Of a DNA stretch of 64,000 nt, positions 9,026 through 16,735 are shown one piece after another; positions within the stretch are counted from its first letter, which is position 1, and each line of letters starts with the position of its first letter. A program made the translations under genes and the position numbers. The DNA is taken from positions 1-64,000 of the forward strand of contig CAWUIQ010000010.1 of assembly GCA_963922565.1 (NCBI GenBank). The letters run 5' to 3'. The notes beneath the pieces were generated by a model. It was given only the letters and a program-made list of their open reading frames with translations, was not told the origin of the DNA and did not search any database. The DNA is from JBCBKL01 sp963922565 (GTDB taxonomy: Bacteria > Pseudomonadota > Alphaproteobacteria > Rhodobacterales > Rhodobacteraceae).

Positions 9026-9496
9026 ATGGAAAAGATACCAATGACACGTGAGGGTCACGGCGCCCTCGAGATGGAACTCAAGCAGCTCAAATCCGAAGAG
9101 CGGCCTGCGATCATCCAGGCCATTGCCGAGGCCCGTGAACATGGCGACCTTTCAGAGAATGCCGAATACCACTCGGCCCGCGAAAAACAGTCCTTCATAG
9201 AGGGGCGCATCAAGGAGCTCGAGGGCATTCTGAGCCTTGCCGAGGTCATCGACCCGGCCAAGCTGTCCGGTGCGATCAAGTTCGGCGCGACCGTGACCCT
9301 TGTTGACGAGGACACCGACGAGGAAAAGACCTGGCAGATCGTGGGTGAGCATGAGGCCAACATCGAAAAGGGCCTTCTGAACATCAAATCGCCGATTGCC
9401 CGTTCGCTGATCGGCAAAGATGTGGGCGATAGCGTCGAGGTCCGCACACCGGGCGGCGAAAAGTATTATGAAGTCCTGAAAATCGTCTATCATTGA
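9026..9496 (+). CDS. greA: Transcription elongation factor GreA
   Basis: 156 aa. GreA enters the RNA polymerase secondary channel and stimulates cleavage of backtracked transcripts. The N-terminal coiled coil contains the acidic tip in GDLSENAEYHSAREKQ (about residues 41-56, Asp and Glu catalytic pair), and the C-terminal FKBP-like domain carries SPIARSLIGKDVGDSV. The ATG at 9026 (MEKIPMTREGH) gives the normal family start, with GGAAGC upstream as a modest Shine-Dalgarno. The following membrane-protein gene starts 5 bases after the stop. Confidence 0.96.
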   Translation: MEKIPMTREGHGALEMELKQLKSEERPAIIQAIAEAREHGDLSENAEYHSAREKQSFIEGRIKELEGILSLAEVIDPAKLSGAIKFGATVTLVDEDTDEEKTWQIVGEHEANIEKGLLNIKSPIARSLIGKDVGDSVEVRTPGGEKYYEVLKIVYH

Positions 9497-9500
9497 GATC

Positions 9501-10529
9501 ATGGACGACCAGCCGAAGCAGGCCCAGACGACCCCCGTTGGGATTTATGACAGCCCGAAACCAGCCCGCATCACCGAAATCGAACTGCGCGCAGCCGCGT
9601 TGTCGCTGCTGTGGCTGGTTCTTTCGGTCGTCTATCTCGTCATCCTCCCGTCAGATGACGTCGATGCCGCGACGCGGGTGCGCCGCGCCATGACGGTTCT
9701 GGCCATCGTCCTGCCGATTGCGATGATCTGGGTCGCCGCGACGGCAGCCCGCGCCGCCCGCGCGATCCGGAGCGAAAACGCACGGCTGCAACTGGCGATC
9801 GATGGGTTACGCCAGTCTTACGTCGCGCAGCAGCAGGCCAAGAACACCACCCCCGAGGCCGAGATCGGCGACAAGCTTGAAGAATTGGCAAAGGGCGTTC
9901 GCCGCGCCGAGGTGCTGCTTGTCAGCCTCGAAGACAAGTTCATCGTCCACGGCTCCCCGGCTCAGGCACCGCCAGCGGAGGTCCCGCAGCAGCCGCAACC
10001 CGTTGCGGAGGATCAGCCAATCCTCCAGCTGGGCGCGCCGATGAACGATGTGGCCATTCCCCTGTCACACTCGGATTTCATCACGGCGCTGAACTTTCCC
10101 CAGACGGCGGAAGACGAAGAAGGGTTCAAGGCGCTCCGCCGCGCGATGAAGGATCGCAATGCGGCACAGCTGATCCAGGCGGCTGAGGACGTGCTGACCC
10201 TGCTCAGCCAGGACGGCATCTATATGGACGACCTGCAGCCCGACAAAGCGCGGCCGGAAATCTGGCGCCAGTTCGCCGAGGGTGTCCGCGGGCGGGCCGT
10301 GGCCGCCTTGGGCGGTATCCGTGACCGGTCGTCCCTGACCCTCAGCGCGGGCCGGATGAAACAGGATCCGATCTTTCGCGACGCGGCACACCATTTCCTG
10401 CGCCGTTTCGACAAGACGTTCGCCGATTTTGCGGAAGAGGCAAGTGACGCGGAAATTTCCGACCTGACGGATACCCGCACCGCACGTGCCTTCATGCTGC
10501 TGGGCCGTGTGGCCGGCACCTTCCACTGA
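9501..10529 (+). CDS. Membrane-anchored hypothetical protein with coiled coil
   Basis: 342 aa. Two hydrophobic segments near residues 30-50 (LLWLVLSVVYLVILP) and 65-85 (MTVLAIVLPIAMIWVAATAA) anchor the N terminus. They are followed by a helical coiled-coil-like stretch with Arg, Gln and Glu, a Pro/Gln-rich linker (about 155-180) and a soluble C-terminal domain of about 150 residues. No catalytic motif is visible. It is immediately downstream of greA, probably co-transcribed, and convergent with the moeA fusion gene. I do not recognise the family. Confidence 0.7.
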   Translation: MDDQPKQAQTTPVGIYDSPKPARITEIELRAAALSLLWLVLSVVYLVILPSDDVDAATRVRRAMTVLAIVLPIAMIWVAATAARAARAIRSENARLQLAIDGLRQSYVAQQQAKNTTPEAEIGDKLEELAKGVRRAEVLLVSLEDKFIVHGSPAQAPPAEVPQQPQPVAEDQPILQLGAPMNDVAIPLSHSDFITALNFPQTAEDEEGFKALRRAMKDRNAAQLIQAAEDVLTLLSQDGIYMDDLQPDKARPEIWRQFAEGVRGRAVAALGGIRDRSSLTLSAGRMKQDPIFRDAAHHFLRRFDKTFADFAEEASDAEISDLTDTRTARAFMLLGRVAGTFH

Positions 10530-10530
10530 T

Positions 10531-12609
10531 CTAGCCGATAAAGCTGTCCCAAGGGATGAAGCGCACCGGGTCGCCGCGCGCGATCGTAATGGCTTCGTCC
10601 GGCAACTCCACCAGACCCTCCGCCCAGCTTAACCCGCTGATGCGCCCTGATCCTTCGGACTGGAAGACCTCGGCCTGACCGTTCCTCACGCGAGCCCGCA
10701 GGAATTCACGCCGCCCATCTTTCTTTCGCTTCTCGAAAGCGGCAGGCAGCAGATAACCCTGCGGTTCCGGCCAGCGCCGCCCGCCGAGCACAGCCAGCGC
10801 GGGGGCAGCGAAGACAAGCGTGCAGACCATGGCAGCGACAGGGTTGCCGGGCAGCCCAAAAACCGGCTTGCCGTGCCACAACCCAAGCGCGAGCGGGCGT
10901 CCTGGCTTGATCGCAATGCGCCATAGCTCCATCGCGTTTGCCTCACGCAAGATGGCCGATACGTGGTCTTCGTCGCCCGCCGATGCGCCACCGCTGGAGA
11001 GGATGACATCAGCCTTGGACGCCGCCTGATCAAGCCGCGCCCTCAGCTGGGCCCGATCATCCGGCACCCGCCCCAGATCCACTGCCTGATGCCCCATCTG
11101 GCCCACCAGCCCCAGCAGCATCGGCCGATTGGCGTCAAAGATCTGGCCAGCCGCGGCGCGCTCTCCGGCCTCAACCAATTCATCGCCGGTAGACAGGATC
11201 GCGACCCGGAGCGGTTTGCGCACCGTGACATCGTTGCCGCCGGTCGCCGCGATCAGCGCGAGGTCGGCCGGGCCAAGCCGCGCACCAGCCTCAGCGACCG
11301 TCTGTCCGGCCTCGACGTCTTCCCCCGCCTTCCTCGTATTGGCCCCTGCCTTGATCGGTCCGTGAAAGGCAATCTCGGTCTGGCTGGCGCTCACATCCTC
11401 CTGCAGGACGACCGTGTCGACGCCCTCGGGCAAAGCGGCACCTGTGAGGACCCGGATCGCGTGACCATCAGGCACGATGACGCCCGGATCCGATCCGGCC
11501 GCCGCCCGGTCCGCCATCAAGCGGAGCCGGTGAACGCCATCACCCCGCCCGCCGGCAAAGCCATATCCATCGACCGCGGTATTGGGATGCGGCGGGTTCG
11601 CGCGCTTGGCCACCACGTTGGCTGCCAGGGTCCGGCCAAGGGCGGCGTTCAGCGGCAAGACCTCGGTCCCGACGACCGGCGCCAACCGCTCTTTCAAGAG
11701 CTGCAGCACGTCGTCCACCGGTGCCCAATCAATACCCGGCGGCAGGGCGAAACAGTCATTCTTGAGCCGTGGAGGCTCGGGCGCGCCTCTCAGCTCATCC
11801 TCGAAGCCAAGGCCGAGGATCCAGCCCTCTTCGGTCTTGGGCACATCGAGCATCTGTTCCAACCGGTCAGCCGGCAGGCCCGAGGTGATCCGCGCCACCT
11901 CGTGCACCTGCCATGCATCCCTGATCCATCCTTCCGGTTGCGGGCCGACAGTGAGCGACGGCCAGATTTCCACCAACGCCAGAGAGCCATCAAGCGCTTC
12001 GAAGGGCCAGACGCAGACATTATCCCAGCGACGGCGCAGTCGGTTCAGCACCGGCAGGCCCATCAGCACCTGACCGCCAACCGCCCCCGCGCCAGATAGC
12101 TGCCAAACTGGAAAGGCTCCTTTGGCAATCTGCTCAGCCTCCCTGCGTTCAGGCATCCCGTGGCCCTGCCGTTCGGTCCCGCGCCGCGGCAAATGCGGTA
12201 TGTCGCGCTTGAGCCCGTTGCCCCAGAACGGCCCGACCCCGGGGAACAGGGTGTTGACCTCCGCAGCGACATCAAAGCGGTTGTTGGTCGTTGGGGCATC
12301 TTCGATCCGCGCCTCGACCCAGTCCCAGACGCCAAACGGATCATCCTGCCCCGTCAACGCGCGGGCAAATCCCATCGGATAGCCGAACGGAAAATCGAAC
12401 CCCACCAGCACCCGCTCGCCGCGCGCTTGGGCGGCGTCGATTATGTCTGTGATCCAGGCCTCTGCCAGTTGCCGATTGCGCAGATAGACGGGCTCTTCGG
12501 CTGTTCCACCCCGCGCGATGCAGGCCCAGATCGCATCTTTGGTGGGTTTGGCCGGGGCCTGATTGCCGCCCGACCAATCGACCATGATGACCGCGTCCCA
12601 TGCGGTCAC
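10531..12609 (-). CDS. moeA: Molybdopterin molybdenumtransferase MoeA fused to an N-terminal domain
   Basis: 692 aa, far longer than free MoeA (about 400). Residues about 290-692 are MoeA, which inserts molybdate into adenylylated molybdopterin: PNTAVDGYGFA, AILSTGDELVEAG, ILSSGGASAGDEDHV and PVFGLPGNPVAAMV are all present. Residues 1-280 form a separate domain with MVDWSGGNQAP and VLVGFDFPFGYP, a pattern that resembles DUF429-like (RNase H-fold) proteins; that assignment is tentative. It is the last gene of fdhD-mobA-mobB-moeA, starting 4 bases inside mobB. Confidence 0.88.
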   Translation of the reverse strand: MTAWDAVIMVDWSGGNQAPAKPTKDAIWACIARGGTAEEPVYLRNRQLAEAWITDIIDAAQARGERVLVGFDFPFGYPMGFARALTGQDDPFGVWDWVEARIEDAPTTNNRFDVAAEVNTLFPGVGPFWGNGLKRDIPHLPRRGTERQGHGMPERREAEQIAKGAFPVWQLSGAGAVGGQVLMGLPVLNRLRRRWDNVCVWPFEALDGSLALVEIWPSLTVGPQPEGWIRDAWQVHEVARITSGLPADRLEQMLDVPKTEEGWILGLGFEDELRGAPEPPRLKNDCFALPPGIDWAPVDDVLQLLKERLAPVVGTEVLPLNAALGRTLAANVVAKRANPPHPNTAVDGYGFAGGRGDGVHRLRLMADRAAAGSDPGVIVPDGHAIRVLTGAALPEGVDTVVLQEDVSASQTEIAFHGPIKAGANTRKAGEDVEAGQTVAEAGARLGPADLALIAATGGNDVTVRKPLRVAILSTGDELVEAGERAAAGQIFDANRPMLLGLVGQMGHQAVDLGRVPDDRAQLRARLDQAASKADVILSSGGASAGDEDHVSAILREANAMELWRIAIKPGRPLALGLWHGKPVFGLPGNPVAAMVCTLVFAAPALAVLGGRRWPEPQGYLLPAAFEKRKKDGRREFLRARVRNGQAEVFQSEGSGRISGLSWAEGLVELPDEAITIARGDPVRFIPWDSFIG

Positions 12610-13097
12610 AGGCCAACCTCTTGCAGGATGAAATCCGCGACGGCCTTGGTATCGTTCAGATCGAATACCGGGCGGTCGAGATCAAGCGGTGTGTCAGAGG
12701 CCACGGCCCGGATCGTGGGATCATCCGGCGCGATCAAAGGGTTACCGGTTTCCTGACGATGCGCCTCGACCTTGGGATGGGTATCGCGCTTGTATCCTTC
12801 GACGAGGATCAGATCGACCGGAGCCAGTTTCGTCAGCAGATCCTCAAGCCGCGGCTCGTCTTCCTCGCGCAGCTCATGCATCAGCGCAAAGCGGTTGCGT
12901 GAGGCCAGAAGCACTTCGGTCGCGCCCGCGATCCGGTGCCGGTGGCTGTCCTTGCCGGGATGATCAACGTCGAATGTGTGATGGGCATGCTTGACCGTCG
13001 AAACAGAGATACCACGACCGGTGATTTCGGTGACCAGCCGCTCCATCAGGCCGGTCTTGCCCGCATTCTTCCATCCGACAACGCCGTAGAGCTTCAT
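12606..13097 (-). CDS. mobB: Molybdopterin-guanine dinucleotide biosynthesis protein B
   Basis: 163 aa P-loop GTP-binding protein assisting MobA in making the bis-MGD cofactor. Walker A is GWKNAGKTGL (residues 8-17); the HAHHTFDVDHPGKDSHRHRIAG segment and LILVEGYKR are typical MobB motifs. It overlaps mobA and moeA by 4 bases at either end, consistent with translational coupling within one operon. Confidence 0.93.
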   Translation of the reverse strand: MKLYGVVGWKNAGKTGLMERLVTEITGRGISVSTVKHAHHTFDVDHPGKDSHRHRIAGATEVLLASRNRFALMHELREEDEPRLEDLLTKLAPVDLILVEGYKRDTHPKVEAHRQETGNPLIAPDDPTIRAVASDTPLDLDRPVFDLNDTKAVADFILQEVGL

Positions 13098-13699
13098 ATC
13101 AGCGCCTCGGCCTTCGCGAGATCATCGGGTGTGTTGACGTTGAAGAACGGATCGAAACCGTCCGTGGGAAAAACCGCCACGCGCCCGTCGTGTTTGTCCG
13201 TCCACAGAACAACCTTGCGCAATCCGTCCTTCAACGCATCGCGCAGGTCATCGCGCAGGGCCACCGGCCATAAGCCGAATGTCGGATGCCGGACAATCCG
13301 CTCGCCATCGCGCGTTGCGGCAAGGACAAGCGGATGCGTCATGCCTTCCCCCTCAAACTGCATGTTCGGAACCAGGTCGCAGGGAAAGAATGGCGTATCG
13401 GCAGCGGCGGTTACAATCGTTTCAGCCCCCTGCTCTGCAGCCCAGTCGAGCCCGGCAAGCACGCCTGCCAGAGGACCCGCATAACCGTCGATACTGTCGG
13501 CGATGACTGGCAACCCGAGCGAGGCAAAGCGGGCGGGGTCGCCGTTTGCGTTCAGCGCCAGCGCGGCGACTTGGGGCGAGAGCCTTTCGATCACCCGGCC
13601 CAGCAAGGTTTGCTCACCGATCTTGAGCATACCCTTGTCGCCGCCCCCCATGCGGGTTGCGAGCCCACCGGCCAGAATGACCCCAAGCGGTGCCTTCAT
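13094..13699 (-). CDS. mobA: Molybdenum cofactor guanylyltransferase
   Basis: 201 aa nucleotidyltransferase transferring GMP to Mo-molybdopterin. The signature LAGGLATRMGGGDKGML (about residues 9-25) binds GTP. AAADTPFFPCDLV holds the metal-binding Asp, and FNVNTPDDLAKAE closes the protein, as in the MobA family. It overlaps fdhD (upstream) and mobB (downstream) by 4 bases each. bis-MGD made here would serve formate dehydrogenase or related enzymes, in agreement with fdhD in the same operon. Confidence 0.94.
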   Translation of the reverse strand: MKAPLGVILAGGLATRMGGGDKGMLKIGEQTLLGRVIERLSPQVAALALNANGDPARFASLGLPVIADSIDGYAGPLAGVLAGLDWAAEQGAETIVTAAADTPFFPCDLVPNMQFEGEGMTHPLVLAATRDGERIVRHPTFGLWPVALRDDLRDALKDGLRKVVLWTDKHDGRVAVFPTDGFDPFFNVNTPDDLAKAEALI

Positions 13700-14583
13700 G
13701 CCGCGCCCTTTCGGCCCGCGCCCTTGGGCTCATCCGCCTGCTGACCGGGGTCGGCGTCGCGCACCAGACGATCCTCACCGCTAAGACAGACAAACCGCTG
13801 GCCCCGCATCCGCCCGATCAGGGTCAGGCCGACTTGCTGCGCGATCTCGACCCCCCACGCGGTAAAGCCCGATCGTGAGGCCAGAACCGGGATGCCCATC
13901 AGCGCCGTCTTAATCACCATCTCGGAGGTCAGCCGCCCGGTGGTATAAAGGATCTTGTCGGCCGCTTCGGTGCCGGTCTGGAACATCCAGCCTGCGATCT
14001 TGTCGACGGCGTTGTGACGCCCGACATCCTCCATATAGACCAGCGGCTGATCTCGGTGGCAGAGGACCGTGCCGTGGATCGCCCCCGCCTCAAGATAAAG
14101 CGAGGGCGTCCGGTTGATCTGGTTGGCAAGAGCATAGAGCCAGGACGTGCGGACCTCGGTCTGAGGCAGTACAAGCCCGTCGAGGCCCTCCATCATATCC
14201 CCAAAGACGGTGCCAACGGCACAGCCTGACGTCCGGGTTTTTTTCTGCAGCTTTTCTTCGTGATCGGTCTGGGTGGCGGTCCGCACGACGACCACATCAA
14301 GCTCGTCATCGTAGTCCACACCAGTCACCACGTCACCTTCGGCAAGCATCCCCTGATTGCGGAGAAAGCCAAGGGCCAGGTATTCCGGATAGTCCCCGAT
14401 CGTCATCGCCGTCACGATCTCACGGCTGTTGAGATAGATCGTCAGCGGGCGTTCTTCGACGACGGAAATGCGGGTCGGGGCGCCGGTCTGATCGATGCCA
14501 GTGACGGCACGGGTCAGGCCGGGACGCGCCGGATCGGGCGCCAGGACATACCCGTCGAGATCGTTGCGCCGCGCCAATTGCAT
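13696..14583 (-). CDS. fdhD: Formate dehydrogenase accessory sulfurtransferase FdhD
   Basis: 295 aa. FdhD delivers sulfur from a cysteine desulfurase to the molybdenum centre of formate dehydrogenase. Visible signatures are RPLTIYLNSREIVTAMTIG, VYMEDVGRHNAVDKIAGW and LASRSGFTAWGVEIAQQ. The loop that in E. coli has CGVCG reads TSGCAVGTVFG here, so only the first cysteine of the CxxC pair is kept. First gene of the operon; its divergent neighbour azlC begins 46 bases away, so a bidirectional promoter must lie in that short gap. Confidence 0.93.
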   Translation of the reverse strand: MQLARRNDLDGYVLAPDPARPGLTRAVTGIDQTGAPTRISVVEERPLTIYLNSREIVTAMTIGDYPEYLALGFLRNQGMLAEGDVVTGVDYDDELDVVVVRTATQTDHEEKLQKKTRTSGCAVGTVFGDMMEGLDGLVLPQTEVRTSWLYALANQINRTPSLYLEAGAIHGTVLCHRDQPLVYMEDVGRHNAVDKIAGWMFQTGTEAADKILYTTGRLTSEMVIKTALMGIPVLASRSGFTAWGVEIAQQVGLTLIGRMRGQRFVCLSGEDRLVRDADPGQQADEPKGAGRKGAA

Positions 14584-14629
14584 CCCCCCTTCGCGAACGA
14601 TAAGCGTGGACGGAATCTAGGGGGTCTTT

Positions 14630-15349
14630 ATGCCCATCACCACCACAAAATCTGCCTACCTGTCCGGGATCCGGGATGGTTCGCCGTTTTTGCTGGTCAT
14701 CGCACCCTTTTCGATGCTGTTCGGCATCCTCGCAACCGAGGCCGGTCTCAGCGTGTTCGAAACGCTCGCTTTTTCCGTTGTGGTGATCGCCGGGGCGGCC
14801 CAATTCACGGCGCTGCAACTGATGCAGGATGACGTGCCGACACTGATCGTTCTGACCTCATCCCTTGCCGTCAATCTGCGGATGGCGATGTATTCCGCCT
14901 CTCTCACGCCTTTCATAGGATCCGCCCCGCTATGGCAGCGGGCCATTGCCGCCTATTTCCTGGTCGATCAGTCCTTTGCCTGTTCCTACGCCCGCTACGA
15001 GGCTGAACCGCAGATGACCATCGAGGCCCGCATGGCCTATTTCGCGGGCGTCGTCACGCCAGTTTGCCCGCTCTGGTACATCTTTACTTTCATCGGGGCC
15101 GCCATCGGTGCGCAAATCCCCGAAAGCTTTGCGCTCGACTTCGCCTTGCCCATCACGTTCCTTGCGCTGGTGACGCCGATGCTGCGAACCCCGGCCCATG
15201 TTGTAGCCGCGGGCGTATCTATCGTGGTGAGCCTCTTTGCCGCCGCGCTGCCCTATTCCCTCGGCCTGCTGGTCGCAGGGATCGCGGGGATGATGGCAGG
15301 GGCGCAGACCGAACGATGGCTTGAGGTCAAGAAGGTGGGCGAAGCATGA
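14630..15349 (+). CDS. azlC: AzlC-family branched-chain amino acid exporter, large subunit
   Basis: 239 aa integral membrane protein with about six hydrophobic segments. The N-terminal GIRDGSPFLLVIAPFSMLFG and AAQFTALQLM are AzlC signatures. With AzlD it forms a two-component exporter of branched-chain amino acids. A good Shine-Dalgarno (AGGGGG) precedes the ATG, and the stop overlaps the azlD start by 4 bases. Confidence 0.9.
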   Translation: MPITTTKSAYLSGIRDGSPFLLVIAPFSMLFGILATEAGLSVFETLAFSVVVIAGAAQFTALQLMQDDVPTLIVLTSSLAVNLRMAMYSASLTPFIGSAPLWQRAIAAYFLVDQSFACSYARYEAEPQMTIEARMAYFAGVVTPVCPLWYIFTFIGAAIGAQIPESFALDFALPITFLALVTPMLRTPAHVVAAGVSIVVSLFAAALPYSLGLLVAGIAGMMAGAQTERWLEVKKVGEA

Positions 15350-15669
15350 TCGAGGATCAGAACCTCTGGATCGTTATCATCGGTCTTGGGATCGGCAGCT
15401 ATCTCTTGCGCTTCACGTTCCTGGGCATCGTCGGCGACCGCCCCATGCCGGAATGGTTCCTGCGCCACTTGCGATATACGGCGGTGGCGATCATTCCGGC
15501 CCTCATCACCCCGATCATCGCCTTTTCAGGCGACAATGGATGGCCAGAGCCCGCGCGGCTGACGGCCAGCATCGTGACGGTTGCCGTTGGCTGGGTCACG
15601 AAGAACGTACTGATTGCAATCGCCGCCGGGCTGACGACGCTTTACACGCTGCTTTACCTGCTGGGTTAG
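15346..15669 (+). CDS. azlD: AzlD-family branched-chain amino acid exporter, small subunit
   Basis: 107 aa with three or four predicted membrane helices; LRFTFLGIVGDRPMPEWFLR is typical of AzlD. It starts inside the azlC stop (ATGA) and its own stop overlaps the convergent threonylcarbamoyl-AMP synthase gene by 4 bases. Confidence 0.88.
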   Translation: MIEDQNLWIVIIGLGIGSYLLRFTFLGIVGDRPMPEWFLRHLRYTAVAIIPALITPIIAFSGDNGWPEPARLTASIVTVAVGWVTKNVLIAIAAGLTTLYTLLYLLG

Positions 15670-16604
15670 CGAGGCGCGGCGGCACGGCGCAGACGATCGT
15701 TGATTGCCCTTCCAAGGCCGGTTTCCGGAATGGGTGCGACCGCAATCGGTTTGCCCGTGGCATCGAGTTTGTGAAGCGCGTCAAAAAGGGATGCGGCAGC
15801 CTCGGTCAGATCGCCAGTCTCTGAGAGGTTCACATCCGCCTCCATTGGTCCAAAGCCAAGCCGCACCTCGCCGGGTTCACGCGACATGGCGTTGAGGCGC
15901 ACGCGGGCACCGGGTGCGTAATGCGAAACGAGCTGGCCTGGGGCGGTGATGCCTTCGCCCGCTTCGGCCAAGGGCTTACCCAGCACCGCCTCGATCTTTT
16001 CCGACGGCACACCACCGGCCCGCAGCAGGCGCGTCGGGTCACCGGGGGCAACGATGGTGCTTTCAAGCCCCACCTCGCACGGCCCGGCATCGACAACGGC
16101 ATCGATCCGACCCGATAGCCCGGCCAATACGTGTTGCGCGGTCGTGGGGCTGATACGGCCCGATGGGTTCGCCGATGGCGCCGCCACTGGCCCACCGAAG
16201 CTGGACAGCAAGGCCCGCGCAGCGGGATGTGCAGGAACCCGGATCGCCACGGTATCAAGACCCGCGGTCACGAGCGATGAAAGCCCGTGCCCCGGTGACA
16301 GCGGCAAGACTAGGCTGAGGGGGCCGGGCCAGAACGCTTGCGCCAGCGCATCTGCCTCGTCCGACCATTGCACCAGTTCCCGCGCCGCAGCGACATCCGC
16401 CACATGGACGATGAGGGGGTTGAAAGACGGCCGCCCCTTTGCCTCGTAAATCCGGGCGACGGCCTCACCGTTGCGGGCATCGGCGCCAAGGCCATAGACC
16501 GTCTCGGTCGGAAACGCGACAAGCTGCCCGCCGGCCAGCAGGGTCGCGGCGTGATCGATGTCTTCACGAGACGAAGACAGCAGGACCGTAGCGGCCTTTT
16601 TCAT
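15666..16604 (-). CDS. L-threonylcarbamoyladenylate synthase (Sua5 type)
   Basis: 312 aa. It makes threonylcarbamoyl-AMP for the universal t6A37 modification of ANN-decoding tRNAs. The YrdC/Sua5 domain carries the hallmark FPTETVYGLGADA (about residues 31-43), KGRPSFNPLIVHV and SANPSGRISPTTA. A C-terminal extension beyond about residue 210 (LVSHYAPGARVRL) is the Sua5 domain, so this is the long Sua5 form rather than TsaC. Convergent with azlD. Confidence 0.93.
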   Translation of the reverse strand: MKKAATVLLSSSREDIDHAATLLAGGQLVAFPTETVYGLGADARNGEAVARIYEAKGRPSFNPLIVHVADVAAARELVQWSDEADALAQAFWPGPLSLVLPLSPGHGLSSLVTAGLDTVAIRVPAHPAARALLSSFGGPVAAPSANPSGRISPTTAQHVLAGLSGRIDAVVDAGPCEVGLESTIVAPGDPTRLLRAGGVPSEKIEAVLGKPLAEAGEGITAPGQLVSHYAPGARVRLNAMSREPGEVRLGFGPMEADVNLSETGDLTEAAASLFDALHKLDATGKPIAVAPIPETGLGRAINDRLRRAAAPR

Positions 16605-16735
16605 GCGCTTTTATGTCCCATCGGTTTGTGACGCCGCGTTGCCCTTGCCTGAACGGGGTGGCCCGACCATCCTCTCGCTCGACCTTGTATTTGTGACTGC
16701 GACCGGCCGTTGCCGGTGACCATCTGGAGGCTGTT

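Noticed and set aside
10963..12099. 378-codon open frame antisense to moeA
   Set aside because: Shadow frame: moeA signatures are intact on the minus strand.
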